From: Demequina muriae
GTDB lineage: Bacteria > Actinomycetota > Actinomycetes > Actinomycetales > Demequinaceae
Reading direction: 5' to 3'
NCBI RefSeq assembly: GCF_030418295.1
Contig: NZ_JAUHQA010000001.1
Location: 992,001-1,056,000 of the forward strand
DNA: 64,000 bases
Part shown: positions 50,843 to 60,159 of the stretch, piece by piece
How the letters are laid out: every line of letters begins with the position of its first letter
Position numbering within the stretch: the first letter of the stretch is position 1
Translations under genes and position numbers: made by a program
The notes under the pieces: model-generated
Database searches by the model: none
What the model saw: only the letters and a program-made list of their open reading frames with translations
Told to the model about the DNA's origin: nothing

Positions 50843-52029
50843 CGCTCCACGGGCTCGCCATCGCGCCACACGGCGACGGCGCTCATGTCCCGGTCCCACA
50901 ACACAGCGTCGCCCCTCGCGCCGGGCGCGAGGGTGCCCAGGTCTGCTCGACCAATGGCCAGTGCGGGGGTCGCCGTCGCGGCAATGATCGCGTCCGTGAG
51001 CGGCACGCCCCACGCCGTGACGTTGCGGATCGCGCGGTCCAGAGTCAGCGTGGATCCGGCAATGACGTCCGTCCCCGCCAGGGTGGCCCTGCCCGCCTCC
51101 ACATCGACGTGAAGTCCGCCGAGCCGGTAGCGCCCGTCCGCCGCCGCGGCCGCCGCCATTGCGTCGCTGACGAGCGCGATCCTGCCCGCAGCGGCGCGGA
51201 ACAGCATCGCGACCACAATGGGGCTCACGTGGTGACCGTCCGCGACGACTTCGAGAGTCACCCGCTCGTCGGCCATCGCCGCCCCGACGGGGCCTGGCAT
51301 GCGGTGGTGCAGAGAGGGCATGGCGTTGAAGGCGTGCGTCAGGATCGTGGCGCCCGCGTCGAAGGCGGCGGCCGCGCACTCCTGGTCCGCTTCGGTATGG
51401 CCGACGGCGACCCGCACCCCGGCCTCGCGCAGCGCCGCGATGGCCCCGGATGCGCCCGCGAGTTCGGGCGCCATCGTCACCTGGACGAGGGGTCCGGACG
51501 CGGCCAGCGCCGCGAAGTCGACGCTAGCGGGGGGCGTCAGCGCCTCGGGATCGTGAGCCCCACGACGGCCGTGCGCCAGGCACGGTCCCTCCAGGTGGAC
51601 GCCGATCAGCGGGCCGTTCGTTCCTGCCGCACCGGCGACCGCGTGAAGCTGAGCCGTGAGGACACTCACCGGGGCGCTCACGAACGAGGCGACGATACGC
51701 GTCACGCCACAGCGCGCGTGGGCCGCCGCGGCCCAGGCCATCGCATCGGCTCCATCCTCGAAGGAATGCCCGCCGCCGCCATGGTTGTGGATGTCGATGA
51801 GGCCGGAGGTCAGGATCGCGCCGGCGCCCGCGACTTTGCTTCCGTCGATGCTCGGCATCGCAGTCAGGGGCGCTGGCACCGGTCCCGACCCAGTCGCCAC
51901 GACAACGCCGTCGCTCAGGTGGACCCATGCGTCGGGCACGTCCGTGGGACGTCCGTCGCCCCCTGCGGTGATGAGCCGCGTCGAGTGGATCAGCACGTCA
52001 GCCACGGCGGTGCCCGGGGACGGTGTCAT
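50839..52029 (-). CDS. nagA: N-acetylglucosamine-6-phosphate deacetylase
   Basis: 396 residues from ATG 52029; a TTG two codons upstream (52035) is also possible. Removes acetate from GlcNAc-6-P to give GlcN-6-P. Amidohydrolase motifs: GLIDIHNHGGGG (metal His pair), VHLEGPCLA (metal Glu), VAVGHTEAD, LTHAFNAM, VADGHHV and ALVSDAM (catalytic Asp). Length is normal. It overlaps the DUF4862 gene by 32 bases and the esterase gene by four, inside the nan/nag operon. Confidence 0.94.
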   Translation of the reverse strand: MTPSPGTAVADVLIHSTRLITAGGDGRPTDVPDAWVHLSDGVVVATGSGPVPAPLTAMPSIDGSKVAGAGAILTSGLIDIHNHGGGGHSFEDGADAMAWAAAAHARCGVTRIVASFVSAPVSVLTAQLHAVAGAAGTNGPLIGVHLEGPCLAHGRRGAHDPEALTPPASVDFAALAASGPLVQVTMAPELAGASGAIAALREAGVRVAVGHTEADQECAAAAFDAGATILTHAFNAMPSLHHRMPGPVGAAMADERVTLEVVADGHHVSPIVVAMLFRAAAGRIALVSDAMAAAAAADGRYRLGGLHVDVEAGRATLAGTDVIAGSTLTLDRAIRNVTAWGVPLTDAIIAATATPALAIGRADLGTLAPGARGDAVLWDRDMSAVAVWRDGEPVER

Positions 52030-52960
52030 GACCAACGCTGTCGCGCGTGGCGCGCAGGTTGTCCTCGACGGTGCGCAGCACGTCCTCCGCGGTACTGTCT
52101 GCCGGTCTCCTGCTCACCTTGAGACCGAGCGCTTCGACCGGGCCAGCGGCCGACAGGGCAGCCCGCACGTGATCGGAGTCAAGCAGAGAGCCCGACTGGG
52201 GGTCCGCCGCCGCCAGCGGCAAGTGAGCGTCCGCCCACGCGCTGCCATACGGACCGTCGGTGTCCGCCGTGCCCGACAGCGTCAGCCCGGTCAGCAGACC
52301 CGTGGCAGCGACCCGAGCGATCTGCACCGTCACCGCATCCGCGTCTCGCAGTTCGACCATCGACCGCCCCCAATTGAGCCACACCCCGAGGATGGCGCCT
52401 GAGGCCGCGATGACGTCGATCTCCTCGTCGAGCCGAAGAAAGCCCTTCTCGAAGCGGTGCCCCACCGCCGCGTCGCAGTGCTCCACCACCAACCGCGCCC
52501 CCTGCCAGTCCCAGGCGGCGATCTCATCGATCGAACGCGCGAGCGCGGGAGCGGAACCGCCGCCTCGCGGTGCAGTGTGCAGGGACACGTAGGTCACGCG
52601 CGCGGCACTGACTCCTGCGAGGCGCTCCACATCCTTCGCCACCGCGCGCAGATCCTCGACTGCGGCCCGACGGCCTTCGGCGTCGGCCGATGCGATGCCA
52701 TAGTGCGAGTCCTTCGTCGCCCTGGCCATGACCCACGGCAACGGCGTGAGCGCCAACTGCGCGCCAGCGGGCACGTGAGCGAGGAACCACTGGTCGTCGT
52801 GCGGGTGCACTCCGCCCATCCACGGCACCTCGAGACCGGCGACCCCGGGCATCGCGCACAGTCCGGACAGCAGTCGCGCCTCAAGCTGCGGCTCCCACGA
52901 CTGATGCGCGGGCGAGGCCGCGTAGGCGCTCACCAGAACGGGCGGCAGTGCGCTGCTCAC
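51998..52960 (-). CDS. DUF4862 family protein (probable TIM-barrel) in the sialic acid operon
   Basis: 320 residues from GTG 52960, overlapping the nagB stop by four bases. Sequence suggests an alpha/beta barrel of the sugar-isomerase/endonuclease-IV type: GVAGLEVPWMGG, TYVSLHTAPRGGG, ARLVVEHCDAA (possible metal Glu/His/Asp), GVWLNWGRSMVEL. The remnants of metal-site residues make an isomerase or epimerase role plausible but unproven. It is tightly coupled between nagB and nagA, so it likely acts on an amino-sugar intermediate or side product. Confidence 0.8.
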   Translation of the reverse strand: MSSALPPVLVSAYAASPAHQSWEPQLEARLLSGLCAMPGVAGLEVPWMGGVHPHDDQWFLAHVPAGAQLALTPLPWVMARATKDSHYGIASADAEGRRAAVEDLRAVAKDVERLAGVSAARVTYVSLHTAPRGGGSAPALARSIDEIAAWDWQGARLVVEHCDAAVGHRFEKGFLRLDEEIDVIAASGAILGVWLNWGRSMVELRDADAVTVQIARVAATGLLTGLTLSGTADTDGPYGSAWADAHLPLAAADPQSGSLLDSDHVRAALSAAGPVEALGLKVSRRPADSTAEDVLRTVEDNLRATRDSVGHDTVPGHRRG

Positions 52961-53733
52961 CGCGCCAGCTCGCGGGCGGCGTACGTGTCGCGGTAGTAGT
53001 CGGCCAGTTCGAGCTGCGCGGCGGCCGGCTCATCGATGACGACCGTCACGTGCGGGTGGTGCTGCAGGATCGTGGCGGGCCACAGGGCAGAGACCGCGCC
53101 CTCGACGAGCTGGCGCACCGCCGCGGCCTTCCCTCGACCTGTCGCGACGAGCACGACGTGGCGTGCATCCATGATCGTTCCCAGCCCCTGGGTGAGGCAG
53201 TGGCGAGGCACCGCATCGACGTCCCCGTCGAAGAAGCGGGCGTTGTCGCGACGGGTCTGATCCGTCAGCGTCTTGACCCGCGTGCGCGAGGCCAGCGAGG
53301 ACCCGGGCTCATTGAAGGCGATGTGCCCGTCCGTTCCGATGCCCAGGATCTGGAGATCGACGCCGCCCGCAGTGGAGATCTCGTGCTCGTACTGCACGCA
53401 CGCGGCCTCAAGGTCCGGCGCGGTTCCATCGGGTCCCATCACCGCTCCGGGCGCGAAGTCCACTCGCGACACGAGCTCGTGATCGATGACACTGCGGTAG
53501 CTGCAGGGGTGGCCCTCGGGCAGACCCACGTATTCGTCGAGGGTGAAGCCGCGCGCCCGTGCGAGCGACAGCCTCCCGTCATTCACACGGGCCGCGAGCT
53601 CCTCGTACGCAACGAGCGGGCTGGACCCGGTCGCCAAGCCCAGCACTGCGGTGGGCTTGCGGTCCAGAAGCGCCCCAATCTGGTCCACAACGAGGCCGCC
53701 GATGGCCGGCGCAGGAGTGATGATGACCTCCAT
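52957..53733 (-). CDS. nagB: Glucosamine-6-phosphate deaminase
   Basis: 258 residues from ATG 53733, sharing one base with the nanE stop. Converts GlcN-6-P to fructose-6-P and ammonia, linking amino sugars to glycolysis. Motifs: GLATGSSPL (phosphate loop), FTLDEYVGLP (catalytic Asp), GIGTDGHIAFNEPGSSL (family signature with catalytic Asp/His), and KAAAVRQLVEG. Length typical. A longer start upstream would run through nanE and is rejected. Confidence 0.96.
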   Translation of the reverse strand: MEVIITPAPAIGGLVVDQIGALLDRKPTAVLGLATGSSPLVAYEELAARVNDGRLSLARARGFTLDEYVGLPEGHPCSYRSVIDHELVSRVDFAPGAVMGPDGTAPDLEAACVQYEHEISTAGGVDLQILGIGTDGHIAFNEPGSSLASRTRVKTLTDQTRRDNARFFDGDVDAVPRHCLTQGLGTIMDARHVVLVATGRGKAAAVRQLVEGAVSALWPATILQHHPHVTVVIDEPAAAQLELADYYRDTYAARELAR

Positions 53734-54422
53734 CAGTGCTCCTCTCGCAGCGCGCGGGCAAACCATGTCGTGATGGTCGTCGGGTGGGTGATGGCGGTGC
53801 CGACGCACACCGCGAACGCCCCCGCCCTCATGGCAGCGGCGGCCGCATCGGGCGTGTGCACGCGCCCCTCCGCCATGACGGGACGGGAGCATTGAGCGAC
53901 CATGGACTCGATGAGCTCGAGATCGGGCCCCTGAGTCACGGGCCGCTCCCCGGTGTATCCGGAGAGGGTCGTGCCGAGTATGTCGGCCCCCGCGTCCTCT
54001 GCCGCCAATGCGTCTTCCACGGACCCGCAGTCGGCCATGACGACGACGTCGCTCTCGGCGCGCAGGCGCCGTATCGTCTCCGCCAGAGACAGCCCATCGC
54101 GGCGGCTGCGCCGTGTGCCGTCGAGCGCCACCACGTCCGCTCCCGCCGCTGCCACTGCGCGTGCGTGCTCAAGGGTGGGGGTGATGAAGACTCCGTCGGT
54201 CCCCACCTTCCACAGGCCGATCACCGGGACCTCGAGATCAGCGACGGCGCGAATGTCTTCGATGCCCTGCACCCGAATGCCGGCCGCTCCCCCCGCCACC
54301 GCAGCGCGCGCGACTTGCGACATCGTGCGAGGGTCCCGCATCGGCTCTCCCGGATATGCCTGACACGAGACCACCAGTGCACCGTTCAGGCGCTCCACCA
54401 CCGCATCGGCCGTGCCCGTCAT
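53733..54422 (-). CDS. nanE: N-acetylmannosamine-6-phosphate 2-epimerase
   Basis: 229 residues from ATG 54422. Converts ManNAc-6-P into GlcNAc-6-P. TIM-barrel family marks: VVSCQAYPGEPMRDP, GAAGIRVQGIEDI, VIGLWKV (catalytic Lys), FITPTLEHA, DVVALDGTRRSRRDG, DCGSVEDALAAEDAGADILG, GTTLSGYTG, and AEGRVHTPDAAAAAM. Start overlaps the nanK stop by four bases. Together with NanA and NanK this confirms sialic acid catabolism. Confidence 0.96.
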   Translation of the reverse strand: MTGTADAVVERLNGALVVSCQAYPGEPMRDPRTMSQVARAAVAGGAAGIRVQGIEDIRAVADLEVPVIGLWKVGTDGVFITPTLEHARAVAAAGADVVALDGTRRSRRDGLSLAETIRRLRAESDVVVMADCGSVEDALAAEDAGADILGTTLSGYTGERPVTQGPDLELIESMVAQCSRPVMAEGRVHTPDAAAAAMRAGAFAVCVGTAITHPTTITTWFARALREEH

Positions 54423-55369
54423 GAGCACTCCCCCAGCTGATCCCAGGCCAGCGCCCCGACACCACGCAGCGGTGCGTGGTCGCCCAAGGTGCCGGGAAGA
54501 ATCGGGACCTCCTGGAGCACGTCGATGGCCTCCGTGAGGAACTGCTCGCGCATGGGACGCCACCACAGGTCGCCGATTGCAGGCACGCCGCCGGTGATCA
54601 CCACGCACTCCGGGTCGATGAGGCTGACGGCGCCGGCGATCGCTCGCCCCACCGCAGCGGCGGATTCGGCGATGGCACGCTGCGCAGTGTCATCGCCCTC
54701 GGCAGCGAGCCGCGCGAGCGTTCTGGCACTGCGCACATCGTCGCGACCGCCGATCGCGAGGTACAGCCGATGCATCCCGACTCCCGAGCCGATGGCCTCG
54801 AGGTGGCCCAACCTCCCGCAGGGGCAGCGCAGCGTGCAGGTGCCGGGCACCGGGACGTGGGCGAACTCTCCCGCCACGTGACGCGCACCGCGCCAGACTC
54901 GTCCATCGAGGATGATTCCCGCACCGATGCCGGTGCCCACCGCCACCACTAGCGCACTCGCGCTGCCAACGGCCGCGCCGAACCGATGCTCCCCCACCGC
55001 ATGAGCGTCGACGTCGTTGACCACGACGATGGGCCCGGACGGCGCCATCAGGGAACCGAGTTGCGAGCGCACCCGTGCGGCGACAGGAGTTCCCGCCCAG
55101 TCGGCCAGGGTCTCGGTCGCCGACAGGATCGTGCCAGTCGTCGAGTCCACGACGCCCGCCGCAGCGATGCCAACGGCCTGCACCTCGGGGATGCCTGCCC
55201 GGCGAGCCGCCTCGCCCGCTACTTGGGCGACGGTTTCAATGACCGCATCCGGCCCGTGGGCACCGGGGGTCGGCGCCTCGACCTTGTCGATCACGCGCGA
55301 CTCCGAGTCGACGATCGTCGCCGCAGTCTTGGTGCCGCCGATGTCGACGGCCAGCACGTGTGTGCTCAT
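54419..55369 (-). CDS. nanK: ROK-family kinase, probable N-acetylmannosamine kinase
   Basis: 316 residues. Phosphorylates ManNAc, judged by operon position; ROK kinases can also use glucose or GlcNAc. Phosphate motif AVDIGGTKTAATIV, catalytic-Asp region VVVNDVDAHAVGEHRFGAA, glycine motif AVGTGIGAGIIL, and zinc motif region EFAHV..CPCGRLGHLEAIG. The usual CxCGxxGCxE reads CPCGRLGHLE: the third Cys is His, which could still bind zinc. Its start shares a base with the nanA stop (TGATG). Confidence 0.88.
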   Translation of the reverse strand: MSTHVLAVDIGGTKTAATIVDSESRVIDKVEAPTPGAHGPDAVIETVAQVAGEAARRAGIPEVQAVGIAAAGVVDSTTGTILSATETLADWAGTPVAARVRSQLGSLMAPSGPIVVVNDVDAHAVGEHRFGAAVGSASALVVAVGTGIGAGIILDGRVWRGARHVAGEFAHVPVPGTCTLRCPCGRLGHLEAIGSGVGMHRLYLAIGGRDDVRSARTLARLAAEGDDTAQRAIAESAAAVGRAIAGAVSLIDPECVVITGGVPAIGDLWWRPMREQFLTEAIDVLQEVPILPGTLGDHAPLRGVGALAWDQLGECS

Positions 55370-56310
55370 CAGGAGGCCGCTGGCAGCATCTCGAGAGACC
55401 TCAGGATGGCGGTGATCCTCTCGACGGCATCGGCATCGACCGCCTCCACCGTGTTCGCGACCGTCGCAGTCGCAATGAGGCCCTGCGCCTTCATGGCCGC
55501 CTTGAAGGCGCCGACACCGGTGGCGTCACCCGACAGCCCCACGGGCTGAAACACGATCTCGAACAGCTGATTCAAGCGCTCCTGCTCGGCCCGCGCGGTC
55601 TCCCAGTCACCCCGGGTGGTCGCGTCCCACAGGCGCACGTAGCCTGCCGCGTCGACATTCGCGAGCCCGGGCACGACCCCGTCAGCGCCCGCAAGCGCCA
55701 TCGCGTCGACGACCACCTCGTGCCCCGTGAGAAGCTGCAGCGGCCGGCCAGCCGCGGCATTGGCGGCGACCAATCGACGGAAGGCGATATCGTCACCGGA
55801 CGAGTCCTTCACCCCGTGGAGCACGCCTTCCGTGGCGAGCTGCATGAGCAGGTCCAAGCCCAGCTTCGCGTGGACGCGCACCGGCACGTCGTACGCCCAC
55901 AACGGCACATCAATCGCTGCCGCCACGGCCCGGAAGTGCGCCGCTACCTCGGTCACAGAGTTGATGGCGTACAGCGGCGCGGTGGTCACGATGGCGTCCA
56001 CGCCGGTGGCGCAGAGCATCCGCGCCACCTCCGATGTGCGGACGGACGTCAGCTCGATGGCCCCCGAGATGACCGGCACTCGGCCCGATGCCGCATCGAC
56101 GATCGTGCGCGAGACCGAGACCCGCTGGGCGTCGGTGAGGTAGGCCGTCTCCCCGGTGGAGCCGAGCGCGAACAACCCGTCGACACCCGCGCTGACGAGA
56201 TGATCGACGAGGCGTTCGAGCGAGCCGTGGTCAATGCTGCCGTCGAGCTTGAGCGGCGTGGCGACGGGAGGGATGACTCCGGAGAATCGGGCGGTCGTGG
56301 CGTGAGACAT
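55369..56310 (-). CDS. nanA: N-acetylneuraminate lyase-like aldolase (DHDPS family)
   Basis: 313 residues. Splits sialic acid into ManNAc and pyruvate, as inferred from the operon. Family motifs: IPPVATPLKLDGSID, GLFALGSTGETAYLT (carboxylate-binding loop), VDAIVTTAPLYA, LWAYDVPVR (active-site Tyr), GVKDSSGDD (Schiff-base Lys). The sequence alone cannot separate NanA from DapA or KDG aldolases; adjacency to nanK and nanE decides. Follows the ABC ATPase gene by 22 bases. Confidence 0.9.
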   Translation of the reverse strand: MSHATTARFSGVIPPVATPLKLDGSIDHGSLERLVDHLVSAGVDGLFALGSTGETAYLTDAQRVSVSRTIVDAASGRVPVISGAIELTSVRTSEVARMLCATGVDAIVTTAPLYAINSVTEVAAHFRAVAAAIDVPLWAYDVPVRVHAKLGLDLLMQLATEGVLHGVKDSSGDDIAFRRLVAANAAAGRPLQLLTGHEVVVDAMALAGADGVVPGLANVDAAGYVRLWDATTRGDWETARAEQERLNQLFEIVFQPVGLSGDATGVGAFKAAMKAQGLIATATVANTVEAVDADAVERITAILRSLEMLPAAS

Positions 56311-56332
56311 AGTGGGTCCAGTTCTAGGTTGT

Positions 56333-57139
56333 TCAGGAGAGCGGGTGAGAGGCGAGAAGCGAGGGCGCAGCGCCCAGGAGAGAGCGGGTGTAGTCCGCCG
56401 ACGGGTGGTCGAAGACCTGAGCGGCGTCGCCGTGCTCGACAGCCTGGCCCGCGTTCATCACGACGATCTCGTCCGAGAGGTAGCGCACCGTCTGAATGTC
56501 GTGCGAGATGAACACCATCCCCAGGTCGAGCTCGTTCTTCAGATCCGTCAGCAGGTTGAGGATCTGCGCCCTCACGGACACGTCGAGCGCGGAGGTGGGC
56601 TCATCCGCCACGATGACCTGCGGATCCAGCACCAGCGCCCGAGCGATCGCGACGCGCTGACGCTGACCGCCGGATAGCTGGTTGGGGAAAGCATCGAGCG
56701 CCGATGCCGGCAGTCCGACCATGCCCAGCAATTCGCTGACTTTCGCGAGGCGCTGACGAGCGTTGCCGACCCCGTGCACCTGGAGCGGATCCAACAGCGC
56801 ATCCCGCACGGTCATGCGGGGGTTGAGCGCCGTGGCGGGATCCTGGAAGACCACGGACAAGGTCCTACCGAGGCGACGGCGCACGCTGGTCGTGAAGCGC
56901 GTCACCTCTTCGCCTCCCAAGACCACCTGCCCCGAGGTGGGCGCCTCCAGGCCGACGAGCACCTTCGCCGCGGTGGACTTGCCCGAGCCGGACTCCCCGA
57001 CGATGCCGAGCGTGCGGCCGCGGCGCACCGCGATTGAGAGCCCTGCCAGCGCATCGACGTAGTGCGGCCGCAGCAGGCCCGAAGTCCGGGTCTTGTAGCG
57101 AACGTGGACGTCTCTCAGTTCAACGATTGCATCGGTCAT
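56333..57139 (-). CDS. Oligopeptide/sialic-acid-type ABC transporter ATPase (DppF-like)
   Basis: 268 residues. Walker A GESGSGKSTAAK, Q-loop VVFQDPATALNPR, signature LSGGQRQRVAIARAL, Walker B VIVADEPTSALDV, switch His FISHDIQTV. Domain order and DPATALNPRMTV match DppF/OppF. It is the second ATPase of the importer; the first is fused to a permease in the adjoining upstream gene (ATGA overlap). Being directly before nanA, it likely serves sialic acid uptake. Confidence 0.93.
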   Translation of the reverse strand: MTDAIVELRDVHVRYKTRTSGLLRPHYVDALAGLSIAVRRGRTLGIVGESGSGKSTAAKVLVGLEAPTSGQVVLGGEEVTRFTTSVRRRLGRTLSVVFQDPATALNPRMTVRDALLDPLQVHGVGNARQRLAKVSELLGMVGLPASALDAFPNQLSGGQRQRVAIARALVLDPQVIVADEPTSALDVSVRAQILNLLTDLKNELDLGMVFISHDIQTVRYLSDEIVVMNAGQAVEHGDAAQVFDHPSADYTRSLLGAAPSLLASHPLS

Positions 57140-59169
57140 CGCGGGTCTCCGATCGGCTCTACGGGCGCATCGTCGGGATGCGCGGCGTAATAGTGGTCGG
57201 TGCCCGACACCCTGCGCCGCACGGGCGTCACGCCCGCGTGCCGGGCAGGATCCGACGAGCGGGGCGCGAAGCGGTCGCCGGCAGGGAAGTCGCGCGGGGA
57301 CGGGACAGTCCCCCGCACCTGATGGAGCCGGTCCGATCCGGACTCGATCGACAGCACAGCCCCCAGCAGACCCCGCGTGTATTCGTGGACGGGTTGCGTC
57401 AACAGTTCGCGAGTGGTGCCCTGCTCGACCACTTGACCCGCGTACATGACGGTGATGCGGTGAGCCAGCTCCGCGACCAGCGCAAGGTCGTGCGAGACGA
57501 ACACCATCGCGAAGCCCAACTCTTCGCGCAGTGTGTTGAGGAGCTCGACCACCTGGGCCTGGACGGTGACGTCCAGAGCCGTCGTCGGCTCGTCTGCGAT
57601 CACCAGGCGGGGATCCCTCGTGAGAGCCATCGCGATGAGAACGCGCTGGCGCTGGCCGCCCGAGAGCTCATGGGGATACGACGACAGCGTGCGCTGTGGA
57701 TCGAGCCCCACCAGTCGCAGCAGCTCCTCGGCGCTACGGGTTCCGCCGCGCGACGTGAGCTGCTTCATCTGTGACTTGATCAGCATCGCGGGGTTGAGCG
57801 AGCTGAGGGCGTCCTGGTAGATCATCGCGATGTCGTGCCCGCGCAGCGCGTTGCGCTCGGCAGCAGACATCGTCAACAGATCCTTGCCGTCGAAGAGGAT
57901 CCGACCGGTGATGGTCGCCCGCGGGTCCAGCAGGCCCATGATCGCCAGCGACGTGATCGACTTGCCGCATCCCGATTCGCCCACGATCGCGGAAGTCTCT
58001 CCGGGCCGGACGGTGAAGTTGACATGGTCGACCACGTGCACGTCGCCATGGCGCGGGAACGAAATCGACAGGTCCTGAACCTCAAGCAGCGGAGGCACAT
58101 CCGCAGCGCGTTCGAGCCGGTCGGTGCGGGTGAGTTCAATCTCGCGCAGTTGGGCCAAGCGCTCCTCCAGTGGCAGGCCGGGCGTCGTCGCATGCAACGA
58201 CGCCGCCGTGTCCACACGGTCGGAACCGTCGCCGGTAGCCTCCACGCCGCTGGACTGCGCGCCCGCGAGCGCCTCCGCGCCTTGCCCGGCGGCCGCATCG
58301 GACATCGAACGCCGTCTGCGTTCCTTGGGCGCGATCATCGCATCGGTCATGCCTTCGGACAGCAGGTTCAGGCATAGGACCGAGATCATGATGAGCAGGC
58401 CCGGGAAGAACGTGGCCCACCATGCGCCGCTCATGATCAGGTTGCGACCGGCAGCGATGACGTTGCCCCATGACGGCGCGGGATCGGGCACCCCTGCACC
58501 GAGGAAGGACAGCGACGCCTCGAAGACGATCGCATCGGCCACCAGGATGGTCGCGAACACGAGCACAGGGGCCATGGTGTTGCGGGCCACGTGCCTGACG
58601 ATCACCCGGGGTGTGGATGCGCCTATCACTCGGACCGCCGCGACATAGTCCTCTCCGTATTGGTCGAGCACGTTGGCGCGCACGATCCGGGTCAGTTGGG
58701 GGACGTAGAGGAAGGCGATCGTGAGAATCAGCACCGGCAGCGACTTGCCGAACACCGCCACAAACACTGCGGCCAGGGCGATGCCGGGGAAGGACATCAC
58801 CACGTCCATGATCCGCATCAGTGTCTCGGAGATCCATTTGGGTGCGGTCGCGGCGATCGAACCCAGCACGACCGCGACTGCCAGCGCGGTGAGAGTCGCA
58901 CCCAGGCCGATCGTGAGTGAGTAGCGGCCTCCATAGAGCAGGCGCGAGAAGATGTCTCGCCCCTGACGGTCGGTGCCAAACCAGTGCTCGGCGCTAGGAG
59001 GACCGACCGGAGGACCGGATGCCAGCGGGTCGTACGGGGCGATCAGGGGAGCGAACAGCGATGCCAGCGCGATGATCGCGAGAAGCACCAGTCCGATGGT
59101 CGAGGCAGTGGAGAGCTGGCCCAAGCGCAGGCCCGGGACGGACAGTCGTTCGGTGAGTGTGCGTCGCAT
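57136..59169 (-). CDS. Fused ABC permease-ATPase (DppC-DppD fusion) of the sialic-acid-type importer
   Basis: 677 residues. Residues ~1-290 are a DppC-type permease: HWFGTDRQGRDIFSRLLYGG (conserved start), six helices, and EAA loop YVAAVRVIGASTPRVIVRHV. A ~70-residue polar linker leads to an ATPase (about 365-620): Walker A GESGCGKSITS, Q-loop MIYQDALSSLNP, signature LSGGQRQRVLIAMAL, Walker B LVIADEPTTALDV, and the DppD C-terminal oligopeptide extension. Permease-ATPase fusions are uncommon in this family but are, from memory, described for sialic acid ABC importers of the SatABCD/SiaEFGI type, which supports that substrate. Confidence 0.92.
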   Translation of the reverse strand: MRRTLTERLSVPGLRLGQLSTASTIGLVLLAIIALASLFAPLIAPYDPLASGPPVGPPSAEHWFGTDRQGRDIFSRLLYGGRYSLTIGLGATLTALAVAVVLGSIAATAPKWISETLMRIMDVVMSFPGIALAAVFVAVFGKSLPVLILTIAFLYVPQLTRIVRANVLDQYGEDYVAAVRVIGASTPRVIVRHVARNTMAPVLVFATILVADAIVFEASLSFLGAGVPDPAPSWGNVIAAGRNLIMSGAWWATFFPGLLIMISVLCLNLLSEGMTDAMIAPKERRRRSMSDAAAGQGAEALAGAQSSGVEATGDGSDRVDTAASLHATTPGLPLEERLAQLREIELTRTDRLERAADVPPLLEVQDLSISFPRHGDVHVVDHVNFTVRPGETSAIVGESGCGKSITSLAIMGLLDPRATITGRILFDGKDLLTMSAAERNALRGHDIAMIYQDALSSLNPAMLIKSQMKQLTSRGGTRSAEELLRLVGLDPQRTLSSYPHELSGGQRQRVLIAMALTRDPRLVIADEPTTALDVTVQAQVVELLNTLREELGFAMVFVSHDLALVAELAHRITVMYAGQVVEQGTTRELLTQPVHEYTRGLLGAVLSIESGSDRLHQVRGTVPSPRDFPAGDRFAPRSSDPARHAGVTPVRRRVSGTDHYYAAHPDDAPVEPIGDPR

Positions 59170-59173
59170 GAGA

Positions 59174-60130
59174 TCAGACCGCCCTGATTCGCGGGTTGAT
59201 GAGTACGTAGAGCAGGTCGACGATGATGTTCATCACGACGAACGCGAGTGCGACCGCGAGCGTGACGCCCTGCACCAGATTGGGCTCGTTGTTGGTCACT
59301 CCGTTGAGAATGAGTGTTCCCATCCCGGGGATCGCGAAGATGACCTCGATCACGACTGCTCCACCGAGCAAGTAGCCCACCCGCAGCCCGAGGACGGTGA
59401 CCGGGGTGATCAGGGCGTTGCGCAACACGTTGCGCCCCACCACCACGCGGCGCGGGACCCCAGCACCAAGGGCGGTGCGCACGTAGTCGCGATCAAGCTC
59501 CTCGACCATCGACGTGCGCACCACGCGCGAGAGCTGGCCGATCACCGGTACGGCGAGCGCCAGAGCTGGCAGCGCCATGCGAGAGAGCCATCCGCCGAAG
59601 TCCTCGGAAGCAGACGGCAACGGTCCTGATCCTGGAAGAAGGTCGAGCTGCAGCGTGAACAGCTGGATCAGCAGTACTGCGAGCCAGAACGACGGCGTCG
59701 AAAGAGAGGCGACGCCGAAGATGCGGATCGCCTGGTCCGGCCACCGGTCGCGGAACACTGCAGCCGTCACGCCCAGGATCGTGGCAACAATCACTGCGAC
59801 GAAGAGGCCAAGGAACGTGAGCGACAGCGTGATGGGGAAGGCCCGCGCAACTTCGTCGACGACAGGCAGGCTGCGGGCGGAGTAGGACCCAAGGTCGCCT
59901 TGGAACAGGCCGACCAGGAAGTCGATGTAGCGAGCGATAAGTGGCTCATTGAGCCCATAGGCCTCGCGGTAGGCCTCGAGCGCCTCGGGTGATGCGGTCT
60001 CGCCGAGCGCGGTGCGCGCCGGGTCCACGGGAGAGAAGGACATCACGAAGAAGACGAGGAAGGTGATGCCCAAGAGCATCAGCGGAAGCTGCAGGAGCCT
60101 GCGACCGATGAGACGGAGCGTGTTCGACAC
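59174..60130 (-). CDS. ABC permease, DppB-type, of the sialic-acid-type importer
   Basis: 318 residues, six helices. DppB family marks: N-terminal RRLLQLPLMLLGITFLVFFVM, FSPVDPARTALGE, and EAA loop YVRTALGAGVPRRVVVGRNV. Forms the membrane channel with the permease half of the fused protein, whose gene starts four bases downstream. Preceded by the strong 60160-60201 hairpin, which would keep its level below that of the binding protein. Confidence 0.94.
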   Translation of the reverse strand: MSNTLRLIGRRLLQLPLMLLGITFLVFFVMSFSPVDPARTALGETASPEALEAYREAYGLNEPLIARYIDFLVGLFQGDLGSYSARSLPVVDEVARAFPITLSLTFLGLFVAVIVATILGVTAAVFRDRWPDQAIRIFGVASLSTPSFWLAVLLIQLFTLQLDLLPGSGPLPSASEDFGGWLSRMALPALALAVPVIGQLSRVVRTSMVEELDRDYVRTALGAGVPRRVVVGRNVLRNALITPVTVLGLRVGYLLGGAVVIEVIFAIPGMGTLILNGVTNNEPNLVQGVTLAVALAFVVMNIIVDLLYVLINPRIRAV

Positions 60131-60159
60131 GGACCGCTCCTTCCTAAGAAGAGGGTGGG

